From Psychroflexus curvus (lineage in GTDB: Bacteria > Bacteroidota > Bacteroidia > Flavobacteriales > Flavobacteriaceae): a DNA stretch of 64,000 nucleotides. Within the stretch, counting starts at the first letter, position 1; every line of letters begins with the position of its first letter. The translations under genes were made by a program, and so were the position numbers. This document shows positions 27,261 through 35,839 of the stretch, in pieces. Location of the stretch: assembly GCF_020164585.1 (NCBI RefSeq), contig NZ_JAIQZF010000005.1:124001-188000 (forward strand), written 5' to 3'. Under the pieces are notes generated by a model. The model was given only the letters and a program-made list of their open reading frames with translations, was not told where the DNA came from and ran no database searches.

Positions 27261-28544
27261 TTATAACATTTCTTTAATGAGTACAAAAATGGCATTTTTC
27301 AGGCTAGGCTCTGAAAAATCTGAGTTTTCAAATATAAAATTCATCTGTCCGTTAACAGCTTTTACAGTGTGTTTTAAATTTTTTAATTCATCGATCTGAT
27401 CATAAAGGTCTAATCCTTTTAGAGTATTGGAATTTAAAACATAAGGCTGGATCACTAGTCCTGAAACTTGTTCCATATTCAAATCATAAAACTGAAATGA
27501 GGTGCAGGTTCCTGCTCTAAAACCAATATTTTTTTGATAACCCATAGAAAAATCTTTCTCGATTTCTAACTTATTAAAATTGAGAAAGGCATCTGGAAAA
27601 TTTAGGTGGTAGTTTTTTATAAGTGTTTTGGTCAAACTTCTATTCACTATGTTCTCCCAGCGTTTTTTTTCTTTCTTCAAAATATCAATGCTATACAAAG
27701 CTTCAAATCCAGGGAGCAATCCTAAATGACCGTAATCTCCCATCGATTTGATCAACTTATGATAAATGCGTTTGTTATAACTGATGCTTTTGGTGTATCG
27801 AGAGTAATTGCTCAGCTGAAAGTAAAAATCCAGCTGCATTTTATTCTCCTTGGCAAAATCGATGAGTTCATCATAGATATCGTAAGGGTCCTGCTGCAAT
27901 CTCAGCATCGTTTTAAACCTATCGAACATGGATTTTAACTGAAGATGTATCAAATCCCTGAGCGAAGCTCCTACAAATCTTACTAAGCCATTATGCCTGT
28001 GCTTGAAGGCTTTGGAAACTGAAATCAAAAAATGACTTTTGAATCTTTTCTCGGGAAATTTAAGATCGGGGAACTTAGCTTCCAGAATGGCTTTCAGTTT
28101 GTAAGCCCATACATCCACGACAGGTGTTTTTAAAAAGTCATGCTGATAGGCCAGACTCTCTTCGATAGGATAGGAATCTACATCGTTTTTGACATGCGGC
28201 TGGTATTCTTCATAACGAGTCACCAAATAAAACGAAGCCGAAAAAATGTCAAAAGGGATATCGCTTTCTGAAGACACTCTAAAAAAACAAGGGACATCTT
28301 CCCAGATATCCATACTGAAATTAAGATCGTTGATTCCCAGTTCCCCCAGCAATCCGAATTGCTGAATAAAAACTTCGTTGCCCAGCTTCTTTTTAGCATA
28401 GGAAAACTTAACTCCTTCAAAAGCAATAAAATCTTCTACTTTGGAACAAAACTTCACTTTAAACCCTAAAATTCTCCCACAAATATGTCTGAAAATGTAA
28501 TTGATTCTCGGCGTTTGTTTGGGAATATAAACCAGTAGTTCCAT
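27261..28544 (-). CDS. DUF7033/polysaccharide-deacetylase-like protein, catalytic motifs degenerate
   Basis: A 427-residue protein related to flavobacterial proteins with an N-terminal DUF7033-like domain (MELLVYIPKQTPRINYIFRH onward; CFFRVSSESDIPFDIFSASF; YLVTRYEEYQPHV) and a C-terminal NodB-type deacetylase fold. Where I expect the metal-binding TIDVDN-type motif, this protein reads FLISVSKAFKHRHNG (172-186). Where the family has an IGLHPS-type motif, it reads LGLLPGFEA (274-282). Both metal-binding sites look lost, which suggests a non-catalytic binding or scaffold role. The family comparison is from memory. It lies between radC and a YjjG-type gene with 0-3-base gaps. Confidence 0.72.
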   Translation of the reverse strand: MELLVYIPKQTPRINYIFRHICGRILGFKVKFCSKVEDFIAFEGVKFSYAKKKLGNEVFIQQFGLLGELGINDLNFSMDIWEDVPCFFRVSSESDIPFDIFSASFYLVTRYEEYQPHVKNDVDSYPIEESLAYQHDFLKTPVVDVWAYKLKAILEAKFPDLKFPEKRFKSHFLISVSKAFKHRHNGLVRFVGASLRDLIHLQLKSMFDRFKTMLRLQQDPYDIYDELIDFAKENKMQLDFYFQLSNYSRYTKSISYNKRIYHKLIKSMGDYGHLGLLPGFEALYSIDILKKEKKRWENIVNRSLTKTLIKNYHLNFPDAFLNFNKLEIEKDFSMGYQKNIGFRAGTCTSFQFYDLNMEQVSGLVIQPYVLNSNTLKGLDLYDQIDELKNLKHTVKAVNGQMNFIFENSDFSEPSLKNAIFVLIKEML

Positions 28545-28547
28545 AAA

Positions 28548-29252
28548 TTATAGCAGGCTTTCATCGGCGAAGCTAAAGTAAGTTTTTTCTGTCACAATGA
28601 TATGATCCAGAACCTTAATGTCGAGAAGCTCTCCCGCTTTCTTTAGTTTTTGTGTAATATCCTCGTCTGCTTTGCTGGGCCTTAAGGTCCCCGACGGATG
28701 GTTATGTGCCAAAATCAGGGCAGTTGCCCCTTGCGCCAAAGCACTTTTAAACACCAGACGCGTATCTACCATAGTCGCTGTTATACCACCTTTGCTTAAG
28801 GGAAATTTATAAATGACTTTGTTGGAGTTATTGAGCATCAACACCCAAAATTGTTCGTGATCCAGGTCGCCAATGAAAGGATGCATGACAGAGAACACAT
28901 CTTTACTCGAGGTGATTTTATTCAATTCCTGCAGAGGCTCCGCCTTCCTCCTGTTCCCAAGCTCAAGAGCTGCCATTATGCTTATCGCCTTGGCTTCACC
29001 AATTCCTTTAAATTCCTGAAGCGCCTTTAAATTGAATTTAGCCAGCTTATGCAGACTGTTTTCGGCAGTATGAAGTATCCGTTTACACAATTTCACAGCG
29101 CTTTCTTCTCGATTTCCAGAACCGATGAGGATCGCCAGGAGTTCTGCATCGCTCAGGCTGGATTTGCCTTTATGTATCAGCTTTTCTCTTGGCCTGTCGT
29201 CTTCTGACCAGTTTTTAATGCTAAATGACTTGGAAGAGGTTGTCATGATCAT
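28548..29252 (-). CDS. radC: RadC/JAB-domain protein
   Basis: A 234-residue RadC-family protein. I choose the ATG at 29252 over the TTG one codon earlier; a second ATG lies at 29246. An N-terminal helix-hairpin-helix segment (ALQEFKGIGEAKAISIMAAL) is followed by the JAB/MPN domain with the metal motif HNHPSG (183-188) and the downstream Asp in KADEDIT. Despite the old name, no DNA-repair activity has been firmly shown for RadC; the fold is that of a metalloprotease or deubiquitinase. It heads the four-gene minus-strand operon. Confidence 0.9.
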   Translation of the reverse strand: MIMTTSSKSFSIKNWSEDDRPREKLIHKGKSSLSDAELLAILIGSGNREESAVKLCKRILHTAENSLHKLAKFNLKALQEFKGIGEAKAISIMAALELGNRRKAEPLQELNKITSSKDVFSVMHPFIGDLDHEQFWVLMLNNSNKVIYKFPLSKGGITATMVDTRLVFKSALAQGATALILAHNHPSGTLRPSKADEDITQKLKKAGELLDIKVLDHIIVTEKTYFSFADESLL

Positions 29253-29387
29253 CAATATTTAGATAAATATAATCAATACCTGAAATTTAATCAGCCTCTC
29301 TACAAATGACATCCGAAATAAACAACCGATAACTCCATAAAATATTAGAACACTGTATTTTTGAAAAGTTAACTTAAGCCAAATCCT

Positions 29388-29975
29388 ATGAGTTATTTAC
29401 CGAATCATTTTACAGTTAAAGACTGGGCAAACGTAAAATCTTTTATTAAATTATTTCCCCTAGCTACACTTATCACCAGTTTTGAAAACGAGATTTTCAC
29501 ATCTCATATTCCCTTTACTATTGATGATGATAAATTAACGGGACACCTCAACAAGGACAACCCACAGTTTCAACATCTGCACACCTCCAAAGTCGAACTT
29601 GTTTTTCATGGTGGTGATGCCTACATCTCACCTGCAGCTTTTCCAACTGATGAACTTCCGACTTTTAATTATGCCAAAGTGCATGTAAAAGGAAAAGCGT
29701 CTTACACCGATGAATCCCTGCTTATCAAAAGTCTGGTCAACATGACCGATAAATTAGATGAGGACTTTAAACTAGAGTATACCCATCCTAAAATCGAGAT
29801 ATTAAAACACTTTATTCAGGGCTTTGAAGTATCGATTGAGAGTTTCCACGGCAGATTCAAAATGAGTCAGGATAAATCTAAACCACACTTCGATAAAGCC
29901 AAAACTCTGCTGAAAGATAGTCAAAAACAACGCCTTGACTATTTTTTGGACAGCTTAGAGTATGATGCCGGCTAA
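29388..29975 (+). CDS. PaiB-family FMN-binding protein
   Basis: A 195-residue protein of the PaiB / FMN-binding negative regulator family: YLPNHFTVKDWANVKSFI at the start, then PLATLITSFENEIFTSHIPF, GHLNKDNPQFQHL, VELVFHGGDAYISPAAF and FNYAKVHVKGKA, which form the split-barrel flavin fold. In Bacillus PaiB is linked to sporulation and protease regulation, but most homologs are uncharacterised flavoproteins. A TATTTTTG -7 box sits at 29356-29363, 24 bases before the ATG. Monocistronic, convergent with the 3D-domain gene. Confidence 0.85.
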   Translation: MSYLPNHFTVKDWANVKSFIKLFPLATLITSFENEIFTSHIPFTIDDDKLTGHLNKDNPQFQHLHTSKVELVFHGGDAYISPAAFPTDELPTFNYAKVHVKGKASYTDESLLIKSLVNMTDKLDEDFKLEYTHPKIEILKHFIQGFEVSIESFHGRFKMSQDKSKPHFDKAKTLLKDSQKQRLDYFLDSLEYDAG

Positions 29976-30027
29976 GCTTTGAAATGAGATTAAAATTAAG
30001 GCTCTAAAAAGACCTCAAAGACTTGAC

Positions 30028-30465
30028 TTAATTTGAGCCCCGGTCTTTTTCCTCTTCCTTAGGACTAAAGCTGATTTCTACCTTTTTCTTGCCCCACTCC
30101 AGTGCCGCTTCTTCATCTAAGCCCATATAGATGTCAATCTTCTTTTCCCAGCGCTTGTTCATTTTATCTTTTACGATATACGTCCCCGGGAGGCCTTTGA
30201 TTTTCACTTCCTGGTTGTGGCCGAGGCCAAGGTCTATCAGGTCTCGGGAAACCGCAATGGCTCGTTCACCAGGCACTAAAATATCTCCCCAGGCCGTCAG
30301 ATTCGGGTTTCCTTTTTTGGTCTGTTCCTCCACAGAGTTGTAAGCTGTGGCCGTCACTGTCATCGTGACTTCATCAGTGCCTTTACAACTTGACAGCAGA
30401 AGTAAAACAATTAAAGATGCAACTGGCACTACTTTGATCTCTTTATATAAAGCTTGAAGATTCAT
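30028..30465 (-). CDS. 3D-domain (double-psi beta-barrel) lipoprotein
   Basis: A 145-residue lipoprotein with a signal helix VASLIVLLLLSSC (Cys27) and a compact 3D domain: VTMTVTATAYNS, then LTAWGDILVPGERAIAVSRD, GLPGTYIVKDKMN and KKIDIYMG. The spaced Asp residues (WGD, KDK, KID) give the domain its name. 3D domains occur in peptidoglycan-active enzymes such as lytic transglycosylases of the MltA type, so a cell-wall role at the periplasmic face is likely. The MltA-specific second domain is missing. The charged tail (KEEEKDRGSN) is ordinary. Confidence 0.78.
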   Translation of the reverse strand: MNLQALYKEIKVVPVASLIVLLLLSSCKGTDEVTMTVTATAYNSVEEQTKKGNPNLTAWGDILVPGERAIAVSRDLIDLGLGHNQEVKIKGLPGTYIVKDKMNKRWEKKIDIYMGLDEEAALEWGKKKVEISFSPKEEEKDRGSN

Positions 30466-30530
30466 TCCTATTGAGTTTAGTTTTTACTTCATTAAATCCA
30501 GGCAGTCAGGTTTTTAATGAAATTTTGATG

Positions 30531-30570
30531 AGACCTCACAGTCCCCAAGGCTTTGGGGACTGTGAGGTCT
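30531..30570. repeat. Perfect 18-bp inverted repeat with 4-nt loop
   Basis: AGACCTCACAGTCCCCAA and its exact complement flank GGCT. It lies between the Mpl-type ligase stop and the 3D gene start, both on the minus strand. There is no T-tract on either side, so a classic terminator is unlikely. It is GC-rich compared with its surroundings and resembles a REP-like dispersed palindrome. Confidence 0.8.
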
Positions 30571-30622
30571 ATAATTTATAAGGTTTTAAGTTGAAATACT
30601 AAACATTAAATAAAATTCATCC

Positions 30623-31978
30623 TTACTGAATCCAGTTTTTAATGTCCTTAAAGTCTAAACCTCCGTAATTTCCTGAACTCATAAGTAATAAAACATGATC
30701 CATATAGGTTTTAGATTTCAAAAACTTTTGGAAAGCTTTGGGATCTGTAAATACTTTTAAATCCTTTCTGCCAAAAGCATCGAAGATTTGCTCTTCAGTA
30801 ATAGCTTCCAGCTGCTTGATTTCAAGTGCCTTTGGCGAATAAAATACCACCGCTTCATCGGCTGCGTTAAGGGCTTCTTTGTATTCTTTCAGAAATTCAG
30901 AATTTAGGCTGCTGTAGGTATGCAGTTCCAGGCAAGCCAACACAATTTTAGAAGAAAATTGAGCTTTTACCGCTTTGGTAGTCGCCAGTACTTTAGAGGG
31001 TGAATGGGCGTAATCTTTAAAAACCAGAGCTTTTTCAGATTTGGCTATCTTTTCGAGACGTTTGGACGCCCCTGTAAAACTGGTAATCGCTTCGTAAAAA
31101 TCATCCTCATCCACACCCATGTGCTGGCATATCCATTTGGCACCTGCAATGTTCTCTAAATTATGTTTACCAAAAACTTCCAAAGGCATTGGGCCTTCGG
31201 GTGTTTCGAGATAGGTTACCCCATCTTCTATGTGGTGCTCTGGAGTGGAATACGCATGTTTACGGGTGGGTTTAGTCGCCTTTTGAGCCAGCTGTGTTAA
31301 AATATCATCCTCCTCATTATAAACCAGCGTACTTCCGTTGGTCATCGTCTCCAGAAATATTTCAAACTGCTCTACGTAATTTTCAAACGTCGGGAAAACA
31401 TTGATGTGATCCCATGCAATTCCGCTTAAGAGCGCAATATTGGGTTCGTACAAATGAAATTTGGGTCTGCGATCCAGGGCAGAACTCAGGTATTCATCCC
31501 CTTCAAGAATAATAAAATCGTTTTCTTTTGTAAGGTGAACCATCGTATCAAAACCTTCCAGCTGAGCACCTACCATATAATCAACTTCCTTATCGTGGTA
31601 ATGCATCACATGCAAAACCATAGCCGTAATGCTCGTTTTCCCATGCGAACCACCTATAACCACTCGTGTTTTCTGTTTTGAATGTTCGTATAAATATTCA
31701 GGATAAGAAAATAGTTTAAGCCCCAATTCCTTAGCTTTAAGCAGTTCTGGATTATCAGCTTTGGCATGCATTCCTAAAATAACAGCATCAATTTCTGAAG
31801 TAATTTTTTCAGGAAACCAACCAAACTCCACTGGTAGCAGCCCTTTAGCTTCTAACCTGGATTTTGAAGGCTCAAAGATTTCATCATCACTACCAGTGAT
31901 GTGGTCGCCTTTTTCATGTAGTGCCAACGCAAGATTATGCATGGCGCTGCCTCCTATCGCTATAAAATGTAAATGCAT
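30623..31978 (-). CDS. mpl: Mpl-type UDP-N-acetylmuramate-peptide ligase
   Basis: A 451-residue Mur-ligase family enzyme. It begins LHFIAIGGSAMHNLALALHE, the Rossmann part of MurC/Mpl proteins. The ATP loop is GGSHGKTSIT (109-118), and AGAKWICQHM and KDYAHSPSKV belong to the central and C-terminal domains. Mpl joins recycled murein tripeptide to UDP-MurNAc; Bacteroidota homologs are often called peptidoglycan synthetase. GSAMHNLAL instead of the MurC-type GIGMSGLA supports Mpl over MurC. Cytoplasmic, cell-wall recycling. A perfect TATCTTTG -7 box precedes it. Confidence 0.85.
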   Translation of the reverse strand: MHLHFIAIGGSAMHNLALALHEKGDHITGSDDEIFEPSKSRLEAKGLLPVEFGWFPEKITSEIDAVILGMHAKADNPELLKAKELGLKLFSYPEYLYEHSKQKTRVVIGGSHGKTSITAMVLHVMHYHDKEVDYMVGAQLEGFDTMVHLTKENDFIILEGDEYLSSALDRRPKFHLYEPNIALLSGIAWDHINVFPTFENYVEQFEIFLETMTNGSTLVYNEEDDILTQLAQKATKPTRKHAYSTPEHHIEDGVTYLETPEGPMPLEVFGKHNLENIAGAKWICQHMGVDEDDFYEAITSFTGASKRLEKIAKSEKALVFKDYAHSPSKVLATTKAVKAQFSSKIVLACLELHTYSSLNSEFLKEYKEALNAADEAVVFYSPKALEIKQLEAITEEQIFDAFGRKDLKVFTDPKAFQKFLKSKTYMDHVLLLMSSGNYGGLDFKDIKNWIQ

Positions 31979-31995
31979 GGGTGTTTTATTTTAGC

Positions 31996-32003
31996 CAAAG
32001 ATA
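31996..32003 (-). promoter_or_regulatory. -7 box of mpl
   Basis: Gene-strand TATCTTTG matches TAnnTTTG exactly, 17 bases before the ATG. No good -33 TTG is seen at standard spacing. Confidence 0.5.
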
Positions 32004-32057
32004 AAGGTTTCCATTCTAGATGAAAATTTCCTGCCTTCAATCACCGATAAAATTTCT

Positions 32058-32924
32058 TTAATTCAATTGAGACTTTAATCGGATGAGTGTTTCTTTTTCT
32101 TCTGACCACCCTGACTGTGTCACGCTGGGAGGTTGTAATTCAGAAAGAGTTAAAGTGTTGAGAATCTCTAAAGCCTCTTGTTTATTTCTGTTCAGCTTAA
32201 GGGCAGTATCGACATAAACTGAAGCCAATGTAATAGAGTTTAATCTTTTAATGCCTTTCTCTAAGGTCTCAAAATGCTTAGCCGTGTCTTCCGAGCGCTT
32301 ATACAATTCCGCCAGTTCTTTGTAGGTGGTTACAGACTGACCAAGCTCAACCGCTTTTTTATAATGAGTTTCAGCTTTGTCGTAGTTTTCCAGTTCTCTT
32401 TCGATATACCCAAAAGCCAGAGCTCCATCTACAGGACTTAGAGATTGTAATTGCGAAGCGTATTTACGAGAAGTGCTTTCACTACCTCCAACAATGCCCG
32501 GCAATTCCAGGTATATCTGAAGCAAAGCCCATCGGGCTTCAATGTGTTTTGGGTTTAGTTCTATGGCTTTTTTTAAATGAAATTTGACATCTCCAAGCAA
32601 ACTCAAAGCTTTAAAACTATTGGCTTCTTTAGCCACAAGCCCAAGCGCTCCTCCGTATCTAAAATGATACTCTGCATTCACTGGATAATCTTCAACCAAG
32701 GTTTTGTTGATATCAGCACTTTCCTCCCACCGCTCCAATCTGGCATAAGATTGACCAAGGTAGTCTCTGGTCAATTTATCAGAAGGCTGGCTTTCCAGAA
32801 CCCTTTCTAGCTTAGAAATGGCTTCTTGGTAATTCCCTTCTTCAAAAGCTTTTTTCCCCAGTTCAAACGAAGTTTGAGAAAAAGCCACTAGTGGAAATGC
32901 GATGATAAATAAGAATGTTTTCAT
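32058..32924 (-). CDS. Exported tetratricopeptide-repeat protein
   Basis: A 288-residue protein with a short signal peptide (MKTFLFIIAFPLVAFSQ) followed by TPR units: GKKAFEEGNYQEAISKLERV (residues 23-42), DYLGQSYARLERWEESADIN, YHFRYGGALGLVAKEANSFK, and FGYIERELENYDKAETHYKK. TPRs mediate protein-protein contacts; no enzyme domain is present. It is isolated on the minus strand between mpl and ahcY, preceded by a large inverted repeat. Function unknown, periplasmic location likely. Confidence 0.8.
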   Translation of the reverse strand: MKTFLFIIAFPLVAFSQTSFELGKKAFEEGNYQEAISKLERVLESQPSDKLTRDYLGQSYARLERWEESADINKTLVEDYPVNAEYHFRYGGALGLVAKEANSFKALSLLGDVKFHLKKAIELNPKHIEARWALLQIYLELPGIVGGSESTSRKYASQLQSLSPVDGALAFGYIERELENYDKAETHYKKAVELGQSVTTYKELAELYKRSEDTAKHFETLEKGIKRLNSITLASVYVDTALKLNRNKQEALEILNTLTLSELQPPSVTQSGWSEEKETLIRLKSQLN

Positions 32925-32975
32925 GGTTTGGATCTAGATCAATTATTGAGACTAAGAACAGCAAATTAAGCTAAA

Positions 32976-33039
32976 TCACGTCTCGATAAAATTTTAGTTT
33001 AGCTTTATAAGAAAGCTAAACTAAAATCACTCGACGTGA
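32976..33039. repeat. Nested inverted repeats (potential cruciform)
   Basis: ATTTTAGTTTAGCTTT (32991-33006) and its exact complement (33012-33027) flank ATAAG. An outer pair TCACGTC (32976-32982) and GACGTGA (33033-33039) extends the structure past an internal loop. It lies between the TPR gene and ahcY. Confidence 0.75.
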
Positions 33040-33082
33040 CATTTTCAGCTTCAATATAAATTTAGCTTTTAAATTAAAATCA

Positions 33083-33109
33083 AAAACCAAGCCTTTGAGG
33101 CTTGGTTTT
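33083..33109 (-). terminator. Rho-independent terminator of ahcY (possibly bidirectional)
   Basis: AAAACCAAGCCT and AGGCTTGGTTTT form a perfect 12-bp stem around TTG. On the minus strand it is 22 bases after the ahcY stop and runs into a T-rich tract. Confidence 0.85.
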
Positions 33110-33131
33110 AAAATCGAATCTGAAAAATCCA

Positions 33132-34448
33132 TTAATATCTGTAATACTCAGGTTTGAATGGCCCTTGAACTTCCACGCCGATATAATCCGCCTGGTCAGT
33201 TTTAAGTTCTGTCAATTCAACACCGAGACGTTCTAAGTGAAGTTTAGCTACTTTCTCATCGAGATGCTTAGGCAACATATAGACTTCATTTTTGTAGTTG
33301 TCGGTGTTTCTCCATAGCTCCAGCTGAGCCAAAGTCTGGTTGGTAAAGGAATTACTCATTACAAAACTTGGGTGACCTGTAGCACAACCCAGGTTGACCA
33401 GTCTACCTTCAGCAAGAAGAATAATATCTTTACCATTGATGGTATATTTATCGACCTGTGGTTTGATCTCCACACGCGTATCGCCGTGGTTTTTCTTCAA
33501 CCAGGCAACGTCGATTTCATTATCGAAATGCCCGATATTACATACCAAGGTTTTGTCTTTAAAAGACTCAAAATGCTCACCTCTTATGATGTCTTTGTTA
33601 CCTGTAGTCGTAATGACTATATCTGCAGTTGGAGCAACAGTTTCAAGTTTTTTCACTTCAAAACCGTCCATTGCTGCCTGTAAGGCACAGATAGGGTCAA
33701 TTTCGGTGATGGTGACGATAGAACCAGCCCCTTTAAAAGAAGCGGCAGTTCCCTTTCCAACATCTCCATAACCACAAACAATTACTCGCTTTCCTGCAAG
33801 CATAAGATCTGTAGCTCTTCTTATCGCATCTACTGCACTTTCTCTGCAACCGTACTTGTTGTCAAATTTTGATTTAGTCACACTATCATTTACATTGATA
33901 GCCGGCATAGGAAGCGTTCCATTTTTCATACGCTCATAAAGCCTATGAACCCCAGTTGTGGTTTCTTCAGAAAGACCTTTGATAGCATCTGCAAGTTGCG
34001 GATAGTCATCCAACACCATATTGGTAAGATCTCCACCATCATCCAAAATCATATTCAATGGTTTTCTGTCTTCACCAAAAAATAAAGTTTGTTCAATACA
34101 CCAGTTAAATTCTTCCTCTGTCATTCCTTTCCAGGCGTAGACAGCAACTCCTGATTCTGCGATAGCAGCTGCAGCGTGATCCTGAGTGGAAAATATATTA
34201 CAAGAACTCCATGTAACCTCAGCTCCGAGTTCGACAAGGGTTTCGATAAGAACAGCAGTTTGAATAGTCATGTGTAAGCATCCGGCGATTCTAGCACCTT
34301 TAAGTGGCTTTTCTTTTCCAAACTCTTCTCTTAAAGCCATTAATCCTGGCATTTCTGACTCTGCCAATTCTATTTCGCGTCTTCCCCACTCTGCCAAAGT
34401 AATATCTTTGACTTTGTATGGAGTATAAGGTAATGTTTCCGTACTCAT
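33132..34448 (-). CDS. ahcY: Adenosylhomocysteinase
   Basis: A 438-residue S-adenosyl-L-homocysteine hydrolase. It shows both family signatures: [20 protein letters not shown] and the NAD site [34 protein letters not shown] and the C-terminal PFKPEYYRY are also typical. It splits SAH into adenosine and homocysteine in the cytoplasm, keeping methyltransferases such as RlmB and RsmA active. It is monocistronic, with a -7 box upstream and a hairpin terminator downstream. Length matches the family's shorter form without the extra insertion. Confidence 0.97.
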   Translation of the reverse strand: MSTETLPYTPYKVKDITLAEWGRREIELAESEMPGLMALREEFGKEKPLKGARIAGCLHMTIQTAVLIETLVELGAEVTWSSCNIFSTQDHAAAAIAESGVAVYAWKGMTEEEFNWCIEQTLFFGEDRKPLNMILDDGGDLTNMVLDDYPQLADAIKGLSEETTTGVHRLYERMKNGTLPMPAINVNDSVTKSKFDNKYGCRESAVDAIRRATDLMLAGKRVIVCGYGDVGKGTAASFKGAGSIVTITEIDPICALQAAMDGFEVKKLETVAPTADIVITTTGNKDIIRGEHFESFKDKTLVCNIGHFDNEIDVAWLKKNHGDTRVEIKPQVDKYTINGKDIILLAEGRLVNLGCATGHPSFVMSNSFTNQTLAQLELWRNTDNYKNEVYMLPKHLDEKVAKLHLERLGVELTELKTDQADYIGVEVQGPFKPEYYRY

Positions 34449-34463
34449 AATTTATTTTTATTA

Positions 34464-34471
34464 TATTTTTG
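34464..34471 (+). promoter_or_regulatory. -7 box of phosphopantetheinyl transferase gene
   Basis: TATTTTTG fits TAnnTTTG and ends 32 bases before the ATG at 34504. It overlaps the divergent ahcY leader. Confidence 0.4.
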
Positions 34472-34475
34472 AATA

Positions 34476-34483
34476 CAAAATTA
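34476..34483 (-). promoter_or_regulatory. -7 box of ahcY
   Basis: Gene-strand TAATTTTG is an exact TAnnTTTG match 27 bases before the ahcY ATG. The two divergent -7 boxes in this short gap are only 4 bases apart, so the promoters probably interfere with each other. Confidence 0.5.
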
Positions 34484-34503
34484 AGGAAACCCATACTAAC
34501 TTT

Positions 34504-35136
34504 ATGTCGATTTACAAAAGAATAACAGTAGATGAAGCTACAACTGCCCTTATTTGGAAAATTGAAGAATCCCTGGAAGCTTTGGAAAACGGCATTGAGT
34601 TAACCGATTACTGCCGGGAACGCTACGATGGAATGAAGTCTTTAATACACAGAAAGGGCTTTATGAGTATTCGGCATTTACTTAAGGTTTTTGGTTATTC
34701 TGATTTTGACTTGAGTTATGACGAAAAAGGCAAACCCCACCTAAAGGACGGAAAACACATTTCCATCACCCATTCTTTTGAATTTACAGCCGTCATCGTT
34801 TCCAATAAAAAAGTGGGAATTGACATCGAAAAACAACGCGAAAAAATCAAGCTCATCGCTCCAAAGTTTACGCCCATCGAAGAATACAAAGCACTTGGCG
34901 ACGGTGAAGATTTGATACGAAAACTAACCATCGTCTGGGGCGCTAAAGAATCGCTCTATAAATTATACGGTAAAAAAGGCCTGTTATTTTTGCACGATAT
35001 TTTTGTGGAAGATTTCAACATTCCAGACCAGAAAACGACGGCAAGGGTAACTCATGACCAAAAAATAACTTACTACACTTTAAATTTTATGGAGTTTGAA
35101 AATTTCACCTGTGTTTATGCATTAGCTCATGATTAA
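34504..35136 (+). CDS. 4'-phosphopantetheinyl transferase superfamily protein
   Basis: A 210-residue Sfp-like transferase. The magnesium and CoA-binding signature appears as KVGIDIEKQ (103-111) and WGAKESLYKLYGKKGL (145-160), with SITHSFEFTAVI (87-98) before them. It transfers phosphopantetheine from CoA onto carrier proteins such as ACP. Its last 8 bases overlap the next gene, so translation is coupled. The pairing with a GGGP-synthase-family gene suggests a lipid context. AcpS-type versus Sfp-type cannot be fully resolved, but length supports Sfp-like. Confidence 0.85.
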   Translation: MSIYKRITVDEATTALIWKIEESLEALENGIELTDYCRERYDGMKSLIHRKGFMSIRHLLKVFGYSDFDLSYDEKGKPHLKDGKHISITHSFEFTAVIVSNKKVGIDIEKQREKIKLIAPKFTPIEEYKALGDGEDLIRKLTIVWGAKESLYKLYGKKGLLFLHDIFVEDFNIPDQKTTARVTHDQKITYYTLNFMEFENFTCVYALAHD

Positions 35137-35839
35137 AAGTCGTTCCAATTCTATTTTTAAATCGATAAAGCAAGCTGTTAAAAGTAAAGAACGGCTCCTG
35201 AGCATTTTGATAGATCCCGATAAATTTGACTTGTCTAAAACTGAAGCCTTTTTAAATCGAATTCCAGACTCGACCAACTACCTACTGGTAGGGGGCAGCG
35301 AAGTGAAAAACGGGCATACTGAAGTTGTCATCAGCCAGCTTAAAAAATGTACTCAACTTCCTCTTATTTTATTTCCTGGTGACGTCAATCAAATTACGGA
35401 CCAGGCGGATGCCATTTTGTTTTTAAGTCTGCTTTCTGGTCGTAACCCAGAATACCTCATCAATCAGCAAGTCAAAAGCATTTCAAAACTTCAACATTCT
35501 TCTCTGGAAATCATACCAACCGGCTACATTTTGGTAGACGGTGGTGTCTCCACTTCAGTCTTGGAAGTAAGCCAGACCAAAGCCATACCTCAGGATCAAA
35601 TATCAAGCGTTGTTCATACGGCATTAGCCGGACAATTTTCTGGCAAGCAACTCATTTACCTCGAAGCAGGCAGTGGAGCTACCCATCCCGTTTCAGCAGA
35701 AATAATTTCAGAAGTCAAAAAAAACATCTCGATTCCTCTCATCGTAGGAGGCGGCATTAAGACAGAACTTCAAAAAGAAACCGCCTACTCCGCTGGTGCA
35801 GATATGGTGGTAATGGGCAATGTTTTCGAAAGGCTTTAA
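35129..35839 (+). CDS. Geranylgeranylglyceryl/heptaprenylglyceryl phosphate synthase family protein
   Basis: A 236-residue TIM-barrel enzyme of the PcrB/GGGPS family. LLSILIDPDKFDL (23-35) holds the glycerol-phosphate/metal Asp region, YLLVGGSEVKNGHTE (51-65) follows, then PLILFPGDVNQI, ADAILFLSLLSGRNPEYLI, PTGYILVDGG, and the phosphate-binding IVGGGIKTE and VVMGNVFE. Family enzymes join a polyprenyl diphosphate to sn-glycerol-1-phosphate, the first step of archaeal-type ether lipids; many Flavobacteriia encode one with unclear physiological product. The start overlaps the preceding gene by 8 bases. Confidence 0.88.
   Translation: MIKSRSNSIFKSIKQAVKSKERLLSILIDPDKFDLSKTEAFLNRIPDSTNYLLVGGSEVKNGHTEVVISQLKKCTQLPLILFPGDVNQITDQADAILFLSLLSGRNPEYLINQQVKSISKLQHSSLEIIPTGYILVDGGVSTSVLEVSQTKAIPQDQISSVVHTALAGQFSGKQLIYLEAGSGATHPVSAEIISEVKKNISIPLIVGGGIKTELQKETAYSAGADMVVMGNVFERL

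Noticed and set aside
33372-33771. Plus-strand frames of 103-125 codons inside ahcY
   Set aside because: Antisense to a fully conserved enzyme; composition follows the ahcY codons.
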